NCBI GenBank assembly: GCA_045660325.1
Contig: JAZRDO010000013.1
Coordinates: 1 to 45,658 of the forward strand
Reading direction: 5' to 3'
Origin: SVTX01 sp045660325
GTDB taxonomy: Bacteria > Bacillota > Clostridia > Oscillospirales > CAG-272
Length of the DNA: 45,658 nt
Shown: piece by piece, positions 23,457 to 32,416 of the stretch
How the letters are laid out: every line of letters begins with the position of its first letter
Position numbering within the stretch: position 1 is the stretch's first letter
Program-made: the position numbers and the translations under genes
The notes under the pieces: model-generated
Database searches by the model: none
Seen by the model: the letters and a program-made list of their open reading frames with translations, nothing else
What the model was told of the DNA's origin: nothing

Positions 23457-24566
23457 ATGATATGCAGAGCTATTCACGTTGAAAATTTCAGAAATATTGA
23501 TATAGCCGACGTTGAATTTTCTTCGGGTGTAAACATTCTTATCGGCAATAACGCTCAGGGAAAGACGAATTTGCTTGAGGCTATCTACGTTACAAGTCTC
23601 GGCCGCAGCTTCAGGGCTCAGTCGGACGCGGATATGATAAAATTTGGGCAGGATTCGGCTTATATTAAAAATTCATACAGCGATACTCTTCGCGATATGG
23701 ATATATCCATCCGTATTTTCAGCGGAAGAAAGCAAAAGCGTATTGAGCACAACCGCGTAAAGATTTCAAAAATGTCCGAGATCGTCGGCGCGTTCAAGGT
23801 AGTTCTCTTCTCTCCCGAGCATCTTTCTATTGTGAAGGCGGGTCCCTCCGAGCGCCGCTCGTATCTCGACGTGGCTATATCCCAGATAAAGCCTATGTAT
23901 ATTAAGGCGCTTCAGTCCTACAATCAGGTGTTAAAGGAGAGAAATTCTCTTATTAAGATCGCCGAGGAGGACAGAACGGCATTTGACTCGACCATTGATA
24001 TTTGGTCGGAGCAGCTGGCAACGCTCTCCGCGCAGATAACCGAGTACAGAATCAATTATTTGAAGCTTGCGAAGAGCTATATTGAAAGGTGCTTTTATGA
24101 AATGACGGGCGACTGTGAACGACCGACCTTAAAGTACGTATCAAGCGCTGGTGTAGATACCGAGAATTTTGATATAGATGAGTGTCGTAATAAGTACCGT
24201 GAGCTTTATTTTAGCCGCCACGACCGCGAAATCGGCGCAGGAGCGACTTTGTGGGGTATTCACAAGGACGATATAGAAATTGAGCTAAATGGCAAAGGCG
24301 CGCGTTTTTACTGCTCGCAGGGGCAGCAGCGCTCAATAGCTCTTGCTATGAAGCTTGCCGAGGGTGAAATTATCAAGGATATCTCGGGCGGAGATTATCC
24401 CGTATTTCTTCTCGACGACGTTTTCTCCGAGCTTGACTTCCGCCGTCGCGAATATCTTACAAGAAACATTTCAGACAAGCAGGTGATAGTTACCTGCTGT
24501 GAGAAGCTCGACATTGACGGCGCAAACGTCATTACAGTAGAGAACGGAAAGTATATAAAGGTGTAA
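23457..24566 (+). CDS. recF: DNA replication and repair protein RecF
   Basis: 369 residues, SMC-like ATPase that loads RecA at ssDNA gaps with RecO and RecR. HVENFRNI at the N-terminus, Walker A GNNAQGKT (30-37), signature CSQGQQRSIALAMKLAEG near 285 and Walker B VFLLDDVFSELD near 318. The ATG at 23457 follows GAAAGGA. remB starts 4 bases after the stop, so the two are cotranscribed and probably translationally linked. Confidence 0.96.
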   Translation: MICRAIHVENFRNIDIADVEFSSGVNILIGNNAQGKTNLLEAIYVTSLGRSFRAQSDADMIKFGQDSAYIKNSYSDTLRDMDISIRIFSGRKQKRIEHNRVKISKMSEIVGAFKVVLFSPEHLSIVKAGPSERRSYLDVAISQIKPMYIKALQSYNQVLKERNSLIKIAEEDRTAFDSTIDIWSEQLATLSAQITEYRINYLKLAKSYIERCFYEMTGDCERPTLKYVSSAGVDTENFDIDECRNKYRELYFSRHDREIGAGATLWGIHKDDIEIELNGKGARFYCSQGQQRSIALAMKLAEGEIIKDISGGDYPVFLLDDVFSELDFRRREYLTRNISDKQVIVTCCEKLDIDGANVITVENGKYIKV

Positions 24567-24570
24567 AGCT

Positions 24571-24813
24571 ATGTATTTACATGTCGGAAATAATAAAAAT
24601 ATAAGAATCAGGGATATAATCGGAATTTTTGATGCCGATACGGCGACTATAAGCTCGGTTACGAGAAAATATCTCACATCCGCCGAGCGCGAAAAGCTCG
24701 TTTTATCCGCAAAGGACGAAATTCCAAAATCCTTTATTCTCTACCGTGAAAACGGAAAATATATGGTTTGCTTCTCGCAAATATCAACCTCCGCCTTATG
24801 CGGCAGAATTTAA
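24571..24813 (+). CDS. remB: RemB/YaaB-like DUF370 regulator
   Basis: 80 residues. MYLHVGNNKNIRIRDIIGIFDADTA matches the small DUF370 (RemA/RemB) family; in Bacillus yaaB (remB) occupies this very slot between recF and gyrB, and RemA/RemB act as DNA-binding regulators of matrix genes. AAAGGTG lies before the ATG. Its last codons (SALCGRI) are encoded by the first unit of a 55-bp tandem repeat, so the C-terminus may have been shaped by the repeat. Confidence 0.85.
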   Translation: MYLHVGNNKNIRIRDIIGIFDADTATISSVTRKYLTSAEREKLVLSAKDEIPKSFILYRENGKYMVCFSQISTSALCGRI

Positions 24814-24925
24814 TAAAAGTGTATATTTACTTTAAGTTTATCTCTCCGACTTATGCGGAAAAATTTAATAAAAGTATATATTTACTTTAAATTCATCCCT
24901 CTGCTTTATGCGGTAAAAATTAATT
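24790..24925 (+). repeat. 55-bp tandem repeat, about 2.3 copies, starting in the remB end
   Basis: Units share (C)TTATGCGG, AATTTAATAAAAGT, TATATTTACTTTAA; TTATGCGG recurs at 24796, 24851 and 24906, period 55 both times. The first unit encodes the remB stop codon (TAA TAA); the next two are non-coding. Confidence 0.8.
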
Positions 24926-24973
24926 TTTAATTAGTAAACAATTTTCAAAAAATAAACGAAAAGGATAAGAACA

Positions 24974-26923
24974 ATGTCAGAACTCGAAAATAACCATTAT
25001 GGCGAAAATCAAATACAGATACTTGAGGGACTCGAAGCCGTTCGTAAGCGCCCCGGTATGTACATAGGTACAACCTCTATACGCGGTCTTCACCACTTGG
25101 TTTACGAAATCGTAGACAACTCTATCGACGAGGCTCTTGCGGGCTATTGCGATAAGATCACGGTTACTATCAATTACGATAACAGCATTACCGTTGAGGA
25201 CAACGGCCGAGGTATCCCTGCGGGTATTCACCCCAAGGAGGGTATCCCTACTCCCGAGGTTGTTTATACCATTCTTCACGCGGGCGGTAAGTTCGGCGGT
25301 GGCGGTTACAAGATCGCGGGCGGTCTTCACGGTGTAGGTGCGTCCGTAGTAAACGCGCTCTCCCTTTGGGTTGAGCTTGACGACTGCTACGAGGGCAAGA
25401 GATATACCGAAAGATTCGAGCGCGGTAAGGTGGCAAGAAAGTTTGTTTGCGAGGGAGAATGTCCCGAGCGTCCTCACGGCGTTAAGGTTACATTTAAGCC
25501 CGACCCCGAAATTTTCGAGGAGACCGTATTTGACTATGAAATCCTCTCCAACCGTATGAGAGAGCAGTCCTTCCTCAATGCAGGCATCAGAATCGTGCTT
25601 ATCGACGCGCGTCCCGAGACTCCCGTTGAAACGGAATTTTGCTTTGAGGGCGGTATCAGATCCTTCGTAGGCTGGCTTACGGATACAAGACATAACGATC
25701 CTGTTCACAGTGATATCATCTACATGAAGGGCGAGAAGGACACAAGCGTTGCCGAGATCGCGCTTCAGTACAACGACGGCTATAACGAATGCGTTATGAC
25801 CTTCGCTAACAATATGAATACAATTGAGGGCGGTACACACGAGACGGGCTTCAAGTCCGCGCTCACACGTGTTATCAACGATTACGCGAGAAAGAACGGA
25901 ATTTTGAAGGATTCTGATAAGAATCTCTCGGGCGAGGACGTTCGTGAGGGCCTTTGCGCTATCGTGTCCGTTAAGCTTGAAAACGCGCAGTTTGAGTCTC
26001 AGACAAAGGCGAAGCTCGGTAACTCGGACATCCGTACCCTCGTTGAAAATACAATGAATGCAAAGCTCTCCGAATACTTTGAGGAGAATCCCTCAACCGC
26101 AAAGGCAATCTTGGAAAAGGCTCTCGCGGCGTCAAGAGCAAGAGAGGCGGCGAGAAAGGCGAGAGAGACCTCGCGTAAGAGCGGTCTTTTCGAGGGCAGC
26201 TCTCTTCCCGGTAAGCTTGCGGACTGTCAGGAAAAGGATGCAACCTTAACAGAGCTTTATCTTGTAGAGGGTGACTCCGCGGGAGGCTCCGCAAAGCAGG
26301 GACGTAATCCTAAGTTCCAGGCTATCCTTCCCCTTCGCAGTAAGGTGCTCAACGTTGAAAAGACAAGAATGGACAAGGTTTACTCCAATCAGTCCTTGAT
26401 TCCGATCATTCAGGCTCTCGGCTGCGGTATCGGCGAGGAGTTTGATATATCAAAGCTCCGTTACGGCAAGGTTATTATTATGGCGGATGCCGACGTCGAC
26501 GGCTCGCACATCAGAATTCTTATCCTTACGTTCTTCTTCAGACACATGAGAAAGCTCATTGAAGAGGGCCACGTATATCTCGCACAGCCCCCGCTTTACA
26601 AGGTACACAAGAAGAATGCAAAGCCTGGAACGGAAAAGTATGCGTTCTCGGATGCTGAAAGAGATAAGTACATTGAGGAGCTCGGCGGCGAGGACGGTAA
26701 GCATCTTATTCAGGCTGACAGATATAAGGGTCTTGGTGAAATGGATGCCGATCAGCTTTGGGAGACAACTATGGACCCCGCGAACAGAACTATCCTCAAG
26801 GTTACTATCGAGGACGCTATCGCGTGCGACGAAATGTTCTCTCTTCTTATGGGTGATAAGGTTGAGCCCAGAAGAATATTTATCGAGGAAAACGCAAAGC
26901 TTGCGGAATTCCTTGACATCTGA
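24974..26923 (+). CDS. gyrB: DNA gyrase subunit B
   Basis: 649 residues. ATPase part: YEIVDNSIDEALAGYC, DNGRGIPAGIHP, GLHGVGASVVNALS. TOPRIM part: LVEGDSAGGSAKQGRNPKFQAILPLRSKVLNVEK and MADADVDGSHIRILILTFFFRHM; C-terminal YKGLGEMDADQLWETTMDP. Supplies ATP hydrolysis and metal binding for negative supercoiling together with GyrA. AAAGGA precedes the ATG. Unlike most Bacillota, gyrA does not follow directly: mreC and mreD intervene. Confidence 0.97.
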   Translation: MSELENNHYGENQIQILEGLEAVRKRPGMYIGTTSIRGLHHLVYEIVDNSIDEALAGYCDKITVTINYDNSITVEDNGRGIPAGIHPKEGIPTPEVVYTILHAGGKFGGGGYKIAGGLHGVGASVVNALSLWVELDDCYEGKRYTERFERGKVARKFVCEGECPERPHGVKVTFKPDPEIFEETVFDYEILSNRMREQSFLNAGIRIVLIDARPETPVETEFCFEGGIRSFVGWLTDTRHNDPVHSDIIYMKGEKDTSVAEIALQYNDGYNECVMTFANNMNTIEGGTHETGFKSALTRVINDYARKNGILKDSDKNLSGEDVREGLCAIVSVKLENAQFESQTKAKLGNSDIRTLVENTMNAKLSEYFEENPSTAKAILEKALAASRAREAARKARETSRKSGLFEGSSLPGKLADCQEKDATLTELYLVEGDSAGGSAKQGRNPKFQAILPLRSKVLNVEKTRMDKVYSNQSLIPIIQALGCGIGEEFDISKLRYGKVIIMADADVDGSHIRILILTFFFRHMRKLIEEGHVYLAQPPLYKVHKKNAKPGTEKYAFSDAERDKYIEELGGEDGKHLIQADRYKGLGEMDADQLWETTMDPANRTILKVTIEDAIACDEMFSLLMGDKVEPRRIFIEENAKLAEFLDI

Positions 26924-27215
26924 TTTTATTTGAACAAGATTTTTTAGGGCGGAATTTTCGATGGAAAATTTTATATGATTTTATGTTGAAAACCGTCGGA
27001 TAACGTATATTGTAAAAAAATGTTTTACACAAAATGCCAAGAATTGTTGAAAGCTATACGTACACAGGAAAATCCTTACTTTTTAAACAAGGTTTTAAAC
27101 AAGAAAACGGTATGAAAAATTATGGAAAATCACCTGTTATATAGTTTTCAACAGCTTGTGTAAAACTATGTGGAAAACCTATTTGGATTTTAAATGAACG
27201 AGGGGAGCTGGTGGC
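26924..27215 (+). promoter_or_regulatory. gyrB-mreC gap with three DnaA-box-like sites
   Basis: 292 bp without a gene. TGTTGAAAA (26984-26992), TTTTCAACA (27145-27153) and TGTGGAAAA (27169-27177) match the same box variants as in oriC; AT-rich DNA lies between. It may be a secondary DnaA-binding cluster that regulates mreC or titrates DnaA. No clear terminator follows gyrB, so readthrough into mreC is possible. Confidence 0.55.
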
Positions 27216-28070
27216 TTGAAATTTTTAAAAAGCAAGTTTTTTATAATAACAGTCAGCATTGCTCTCGCTCTGTGCATTTTCTTTTCCGTGCTCTCGTTTA
27301 TGGGAGTCGGAAACGTGGTGAGAAACGGTATAAATACCGTTCTCTACCCTCTTCGCTGGTGCGGAGCTAAAATAAGCGAGGGCTTTGACGGATTTTATCT
27401 TTATTTCGGTAAAATGGGCGATCTTATCGAGGAAAATAAAAATCTTCGCGAGGAAAACGATAGATTGACCGAAAAGGAAATTTATTACGGCGCGCTCGCT
27501 GATGAAAATCAGAGACTGCGCGAATATCTTGAAATAAAAAAGGCTTATCCCGATTTTTCATTTTGCGATGCCCTGATAATTTCAAGGGGCTCCGAGGGTT
27601 ACATGACGATCATTACGCTCAACCGCGGCTCTGCCGACGGAATTGAGGTCGGTATGCCTGTTATAACAAGCTTAGGACTTGTAGGCTCGGTGATCGAGGT
27701 GGATCACTCATCCTGTAAGGTAAGGACCATAATTGAGGACAGAGGCGCTTGCGGCGCGTATATTACCCGCAGCGGTGAGATAGGTGTGGTTGAGGGCGAT
27801 ATCATATACAAGGATTCGGGACTTTGCTCACTTAATTATCTTTCCGCGGATGCCGATGTTTTAGTCGGTGATACGGTATTTACAAGCGGGCTTGGAAGTG
27901 TCTATCCGAGGGATATTCCCGTAGGTAAGGTTGTAAAGGTTACGGAAAACGCCTTTGACCGAACGAAGAGTGCGGAGATTGAATCCTTCGTTGATTTTAA
28001 AAAGATCACCTACGTTATGATAATTACGGACTTTGATTACAGCGTTAATGCTGACGGGGTAGCACCGTAA
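27216..28070 (+). CDS. mreC: Rod-shape determining protein MreC
   Basis: 284 residues with a TTG start at 27216, chosen because GAGGGGAG lies at good spacing and the codons LKFLKSKFFIITVSIALALCIFF give the expected single N-terminal membrane helix; no ATG is suitably placed. A coiled coil (about residues 66-110, LIEENKNLREENDRLTEKE...ENQRLREYLEIKK) leads to the beta-rich periplasm-side domain (LNRGSADGIEVGMPVITSLGLVGSV, GVVEGD, FTSGLGSVYPRDIPVGKVV). MreC scaffolds the elongasome outside the membrane. Overlaps mreD by the base shared in TAATG. mreB and a PBP2/RodA pair are not in the window. Confidence 0.93.
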   Translation: MKFLKSKFFIITVSIALALCIFFSVLSFMGVGNVVRNGINTVLYPLRWCGAKISEGFDGFYLYFGKMGDLIEENKNLREENDRLTEKEIYYGALADENQRLREYLEIKKAYPDFSFCDALIISRGSEGYMTIITLNRGSADGIEVGMPVITSLGLVGSVIEVDHSSCKVRTIIEDRGACGAYITRSGEIGVVEGDIIYKDSGLCSLNYLSADADVLVGDTVFTSGLGSVYPRDIPVGKVVKVTENAFDRTKSAEIESFVDFKKITYVMIITDFDYSVNADGVAP

Positions 28071-28636
28071 TGGCAAGGTTAAGATATAAGGATCGCTCGC
28101 ACGTAAAGGAAAGAGTACGTTCCGTCAGCACGCGTCAAATTTTAAAATACGTTTTGCTGATATTTACGGTATGTATTTTTTCGGTAATGCAAACTACCTT
28201 TTTTAAGGTAAACGGCTCGCCCGTAGGGCTTACTCTTATATTCGTCGCCGCCGTAGGAATTTTCTTTGGTGAGCGAGACGGCGCAATATTGGGTCTTTTG
28301 GGCGGAATAATAATAGATTCCTTAGCGGGCGGTGTGCTGTACACCTCTCCCTTGGTATATATGCTCGTCGGTTATTTTTGCGGCTTGTGTATAAAGAGAT
28401 TTTTATCAAGGAGCCTGCCGTCGTTTTTGGTATACATGCTGCTTGTGGGACTTATAAAGCAGGCGGTAAATATTTTCTATTTCGTAATGCTCTCGGACAG
28501 TCTCAATCTTATGAAAATATTTGTAGGAACGCTCCTGCCCGACTATATCGCGTTTGTAATATTTTCTCCCGCGGTTTATCTTGTAGCATTCGTTTTGTTT
28601 AAGATAATCAGTATCGAAAAAAGAAAAAAGCTTTAA
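28070..28636 (+). CDS. mreD: Rod-shape determining protein MreD
   Basis: 188 residues, integral membrane, five or so hydrophobic segments: ILKYVLLIFTVCIFSVM, VGLTLIFVAAVGIFF, AILGLLGGIIIDSLAGG, SPLVYMLVGYFCGLCI and two C-terminal segments. The GLLGGIIIDSLAGG motif is typical of MreD. Its start overlaps the mreC stop (TAATG), so translation is coupled. The long basic N-terminal extension (RLRYKDRSHVKERVRS) is cytoplasmic. Confidence 0.9.
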   Translation: MARLRYKDRSHVKERVRSVSTRQILKYVLLIFTVCIFSVMQTTFFKVNGSPVGLTLIFVAAVGIFFGERDGAILGLLGGIIIDSLAGGVLYTSPLVYMLVGYFCGLCIKRFLSRSLPSFLVYMLLVGLIKQAVNIFYFVMLSDSLNLMKIFVGTLLPDYIAFVIFSPAVYLVAFVLFKIISIEKRKKL

Positions 28637-28645
28637 AATTAAAAA

Positions 28646-28669
28646 CGGATTATCATTCAAGATAATCCG
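28646..28669. other. Hairpin in the mreD-gyrA gap
   Basis: CGGATTATC, loop ATTCAA, GATAATCCG. A T-run follows only when read on the minus strand, so on the plus strand it is not a normal terminator; a weak attenuator or processing site before gyrA is possible. Confidence 0.45.
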
Positions 28670-28743
28670 CGTTGATAAAAACTTAAAGTAAAAAATAAAT
28701 TATTTCACATAAAAACCAATTGAATTTGGGAAAGGAAACAAAA

Positions 28744-31260
28744 ATGGATAAGAAATCACAGCGTGACAACGAAATCTATTTGTTTGAAAATCAGAAAATA
28801 GTTGACATCGATATGGAAAAAGAGGTAAAGAAGTCTTTTATCGAATATTCTATGTCCGTAATTATGTCAAGAGCTCTCCCCGACGTTCGCGACGGTATGA
28901 AGCCCGGTCAGAGAAGAGTTATCTATACTATGTATGAGGACAAGCTCACTCATGATAAGCCCTTCCGTAAGTCCGCGACGACCGTAGGTTCGGTGCTTGG
29001 TAGATACCATCCTCACGGTGACAGCTCGGTTTACGGCACTATGGTAAGAATGGCTCAGCCCTTCTCTCTCCGTTATACTCTCGTTGACGGACACGGTAAC
29101 TTCGGTTCCGTGGACGGAGACCCGCCGGCTGCTTACCGTTATACCGAGGCTAGACTTACAAAGCTCGCTGACGAGATGACTCGCGACATTGAAAAGAACG
29201 TTGTTGATTTTCAGCCTAACTTTGATAATAGCTTGAAGGAGCCTACAATCCTTCCTTCAAGATTCCCCAACTTCCTCGTTAACGGCTCGGTTGGTATCGC
29301 GGTTGGTATGGCGACGAACGTACCCCCTCATAACCTTGGCGAGGTAATTGACGGTACTATTTACAGAATCGATAACCCCGACTGCTCTATTATGGATCTT
29401 ATGCAGTTCATCAAGGGCCCCGACTTCCCCACGTATGGCACGATCTACGGTACACAGGGCATTATTGACGCTTACATGACAGGTAAGGGCCGCATCAACG
29501 TTCGCGCAAAGGCGACGATTGATGAGGACAAGAGAAGAATCGTAATTACGGAAATTCCTTATATGGTTAATAAGTCCCTGCTCGTTGAATCCATCGCGGG
29601 TCTTGTTAAGGAAAAGAGAGTTGAGGGTATCTCCGACCTTCGTGACGAGTCCAGTATGCACGGTCTCCGTATCGTTATCGAGTACAAGAAGGATGCCAAC
29701 GGTCAGATCATTCTCAATCAGCTCTATAAGTATACACAGCTTCAGGACACCTGCTCCGTAAATATGCTTGCAGTCGTTGGTCAGCAGCCCAAGATCCTCA
29801 ATCTTGCCGAGGTGCTTGACTACTACATTGAGCATCAGGAATCCGTTATCAAGAGAAGAACACAGTTTGAGCTTGAAAAGGCAAAGGCAAGAGCTCATAT
29901 TCTCGAGGGCTACAAGATCGCAAACGATAATATTGACGAGATCGTTCAGATAATGAAGACGTCTCCCTCTATTCCTCAGTCCAAGCTTACGTTGATGGAA
30001 AGATTCGGTCTTACTGAAATTCAGTCTCAGGCCATCGTTGAGATGACTCTCGGCCGTCTTACAGGTCTTGAGCGCCAGAAGATCGAGGACGAGCTTGACA
30101 GACTTTACGCGCTTATTAAGGAGCTTGAAGAAATTCTTCGCGACGAGAGTAAGGTTCGCGAGATCATCAAGAACGAAATGCTTGAGATCAAGAACAAGTA
30201 CGGCGACCAGAGAAGAACGAATATTGAAATCTCCACAGAGGAAATCGACCTTGAAGACCTCATTGAAAAGCATAATTGCGTAATTACACTTACAAATGCG
30301 GGCTATATCAAGCGCCTTCCCTCCGACACGTACAATGCACAGAGACGCGGCGGTAAGGGTATTACGGGTATGACAACGCGCGATGAGGACTTTATTGAAA
30401 AGGTTTCTCTTGTACATAGCCATTCTACGGTTATGTTCTTTACAAACCACGGCCGCGTACAGACAATGCGCGCCTTCAAGATTCCCGAGGCTTCGAGAAC
30501 TGCCAAGGGTACGAATATCGTAAATCTTCTTGAGCTTTCTCAGGGCGAGAAGGTTACAAGCTTTATCTCCGTTGAGGAATTCTCCGAGAATCTCTACCTT
30601 ACAATGGTTACAAAGTTCGGCGTTGTAAAGAAGACACTCCTTACCGAATACGAATATCAGCGTAAGGGCGGTAAGATCGCGCTTACACTTGACGAGGGCG
30701 ACGAGCTTGTATTCGTTGAGCTTACTTACGGTGATAACGAGCTTATTATCGCAACACGCGACGGTAACGCGGTAAGATTTGACGAGCGCGGCGTTCGTCC
30801 TATGGGTAGAACAGCTCGCGGTGTTCGCGGTATCTCCCTTAAGGGTGATGACTACGTTATCGGTGTAGCAAAGGTTGAGGAAAACAAGAAGCTTTGCACT
30901 ATCACGGAAAAGGGCTACGGCAAGAAGACCGAGTTTGACGACTTCAGACTTATGAAGCACCGTGGCGGCTTTGGTGTAATCGCTCACAACATTACCGAAA
31001 AGACGGGTAAGCTTGCGGGTATTATGGCAATTTCCGACGATGACGATATTATGATGATAACTGACGGCGGTATCGTTATAAGAACTCCCGCGATTGAGAT
31101 CTCCACTTACTCCAGAAGCGCTTCGGGTGTTATCGTAATGCGCCTTGGCGAGGATCACTCCATTGCAAATTTCACAAAGGTTCCCCACGAGGATCCCGAG
31201 GATGAGATAGTTGATCTTGAGGAGTCAGAGGATCTCCCCACAGCTGAAACTGAAATTTAA
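28744..31260 (+). CDS. gyrA: DNA gyrase subunit A
   Basis: 838 residues from ATG 28744 (GGGAAAGGA upstream; the in-frame ATG at 28720 precedes that site). Breakage-reunion domain with catalytic Tyr133 in YRYTEARL, SRALPDVRDGMKPGQRRVIYTM, and a C-terminal beta-pinwheel with the GyrA-box-like QRRGGKG near residue 535. The quinolone-determining segment reads HGDSSVYGTMVRM: Ser94 (= E. coli Ser83) is wild-type, but Gly98 stands at the position of E. coli Asp87, where Asp or Glu is usual; spacing to the catalytic Tyr (35) confirms the alignment. Acidic tail EDPEDEIVDLEESED. Followed 17 bases later by a lipoprotein gene. Confidence 0.97.
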   Translation: MDKKSQRDNEIYLFENQKIVDIDMEKEVKKSFIEYSMSVIMSRALPDVRDGMKPGQRRVIYTMYEDKLTHDKPFRKSATTVGSVLGRYHPHGDSSVYGTMVRMAQPFSLRYTLVDGHGNFGSVDGDPPAAYRYTEARLTKLADEMTRDIEKNVVDFQPNFDNSLKEPTILPSRFPNFLVNGSVGIAVGMATNVPPHNLGEVIDGTIYRIDNPDCSIMDLMQFIKGPDFPTYGTIYGTQGIIDAYMTGKGRINVRAKATIDEDKRRIVITEIPYMVNKSLLVESIAGLVKEKRVEGISDLRDESSMHGLRIVIEYKKDANGQIILNQLYKYTQLQDTCSVNMLAVVGQQPKILNLAEVLDYYIEHQESVIKRRTQFELEKAKARAHILEGYKIANDNIDEIVQIMKTSPSIPQSKLTLMERFGLTEIQSQAIVEMTLGRLTGLERQKIEDELDRLYALIKELEEILRDESKVREIIKNEMLEIKNKYGDQRRTNIEISTEEIDLEDLIEKHNCVITLTNAGYIKRLPSDTYNAQRRGGKGITGMTTRDEDFIEKVSLVHSHSTVMFFTNHGRVQTMRAFKIPEASRTAKGTNIVNLLELSQGEKVTSFISVEEFSENLYLTMVTKFGVVKKTLLTEYEYQRKGGKIALTLDEGDELVFVELTYGDNELIIATRDGNAVRFDERGVRPMGRTARGVRGISLKGDDYVIGVAKVEENKKLCTITEKGYGKKTEFDDFRLMKHRGGFGVIAHNITEKTGKLAGIMAISDDDDIMMITDGGIVIRTPAIEISTYSRSASGVIVMRLGEDHSIANFTKVPHEDPEDEIVDLEESEDLPTAETEI

Positions 31261-31277
31261 TTGATTTTAAAGGTATT

Positions 31278-31907
31278 ATGAAAAATACGTTTTTAAAGAT
31301 AGGTATTAAGGTAATTTGCCTCTGCCTTTGTCTTGTGTCGCTTCTTAGCATCGTATCCTGCGGAAGAAAGCCGCCCGAGATTGATGAGGTCAGCGAAAGA
31401 TTTATATATCTTATTGAAAGATCGGTTGAGATAAACGACGTCCTGTTCGGCGCGGGAATTCCCGTATACAAGAGAGACGCGCTCATAACCGATAAAAGAC
31501 AGATCTATTTCGGTGTCTATCAGTCAAATTACGAGCTTTCAATGGAGCAGTCAAGATATTTTGACGTAGAAGGAATGAAGGCGGACGTTGAGGAGATCTT
31601 TTCCTCCAATTACTTAAAGGCTCTCTACGAGACCGCGTTTGACGGTGTTCTCTTCTCCGACGGAGCGTATCTCCGATTTTATCAGGAGGGCTCAAAATTC
31701 TATCAGACGATTGGAATGGATAATTTCAAATATCAAAGAAAGATATACGATTATTCTACGATGAAGATAGTAAAGCCGTCGGACAACGATTACGTTACCG
31801 TTGAAATTGAAGCGTACGATATAGGTATGTCACATAAGCGCAGGGTAATTGAAATAACCTTCGTAAAGGAAAACGGAGAATGGTATCTCAATTCTCCGAC
31901 GTATTAA
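31278..31907 (+). CDS. Lipoprotein of unknown function
   Basis: 209 residues with a signal peptide and lipobox SIVSC (Cys about 30), so a lipid-anchored surface protein. The mature part is mixed alpha/beta with no recognised motif: ERFIYLIERSVEINDVLFGAG, IYFGVYQSNYELSMEQSRYFDVEGM, and a final strand pattern VIEITFVKENGEWYLNSPTY that resembles the end of NTF2-like or DUF4878-type fold proteins. AAAGG precedes the ATG. Probably cotranscribed with gyrA, since only 17 bases separate them, and ended by a strong terminator. Confidence 0.75.
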   Translation: MKNTFLKIGIKVICLCLCLVSLLSIVSCGRKPPEIDEVSERFIYLIERSVEINDVLFGAGIPVYKRDALITDKRQIYFGVYQSNYELSMEQSRYFDVEGMKADVEEIFSSNYLKALYETAFDGVLFSDGAYLRFYQEGSKFYQTIGMDNFKYQRKIYDYSTMKIVKPSDNDYVTVEIEAYDIGMSHKRRVIEITFVKENGEWYLNSPTY

Positions 31908-31938
31908 AAAAAATCCACCCGTATGGGTGGATTTTTTT
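31906..31938. terminator. Terminator after the lipoprotein gene
   Basis: ATCCACCC, loop GTAT, GGGTGGAT with A and T runs on both sides. Nearly the same stem closes the U32 peptidase gene at 37901-37930. Confidence 0.92.
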
Positions 31939-32034
31939 AGTTCAGAGTTCAGAGTTAAATCTTTAGGGCGGGGGATTGCTCCCGCCGCTTCGCTGCCCCG
32001 CCCTACTAATTTTATAATTTTGCACTCTGCACTT
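31939..32034. repeat. Composite intergenic repeat with GC-rich hairpin
   Basis: Begins with TTCAGAG units (31941-31957), then a hairpin AGGGCGGGG (31965-31973) / CCCCGCCCT (31996-32004), and ends with two heptamer units TGCACTCTGCACT (32021-32033). The GC-rich block contrasts with its AT-rich surroundings. The pattern resembles small non-coding repeats scattered in gut Clostridia. Confidence 0.75.
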
Positions 32035-32064
32035 TTTATTAAACAAGGTGTTTCTATAAATATC

Positions 32065-32394
32065 CTACACGATAATGACCGTGCATTCTTTATTTATACT
32101 TTTCGTGTACTTGATGGTAAACTCCGTGCCCTTTGATTTGCCGTCCCAAATTACTAAAACCGAATCTGCAATATCAACCATTTCTTTATTTCTTTTAAGC
32201 GGCGCGGCTCGACCGAAAAGATTATATTTCGGTCGGATTATACATTTTGAAATATTATGAGAATCAGCATATTTTTCAGCTAAGGTGTCTATTCCACAAG
32301 CGCCGCCGCTTATTATAGTGTCAACCTTATCTGAAACGTATGAAGATAAATCAAAATCATTAATGCTTCTCGATCCAACTATTAACAGCTTCAT
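32065..32394 (-). CDS. Small SLOG-superfamily protein (DUF2493/YspA-like), paralog 2
   Basis: 109 residues from ATG 32394 (GGAGAA upstream). MKLLIVGSRSI, IISGGACGIDTLAEKYAD and GRAAPLKRNKEMVDIADSVLVIWDGKSKGT repeat the signatures of the protein at 10923-11255 at the same spacing; the two share roughly half their residues by eye. Both end in TAG. The gene is divergent from an XRE regulator, with four copies of a GTATATA(C) element between them. Codons are AT-rich compared with gyrA or zapA. Ligand unknown; the fold suggests a nucleotide or nucleotide-derived signal. Confidence 0.8.
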   Translation of the reverse strand: MKLLIVGSRSINDFDLSSYVSDKVDTIISGGACGIDTLAEKYADSHNISKCIIRPKYNLFGRAAPLKRNKEMVDIADSVLVIWDGKSKGTEFTIKYTKSINKECTVIIV

Positions 32395-32416
32395 AATAAA
32401 TTCTCCATTTACATAT

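Noticed and set aside
32097..32395. SLOG proteins as DprA fragments (pseudogenes)
   Set aside because: Both are complete at about 110 residues with matching N- and C-termini and intact glycine motifs, so they are small stand-alone SLOG proteins, not DprA remnants.
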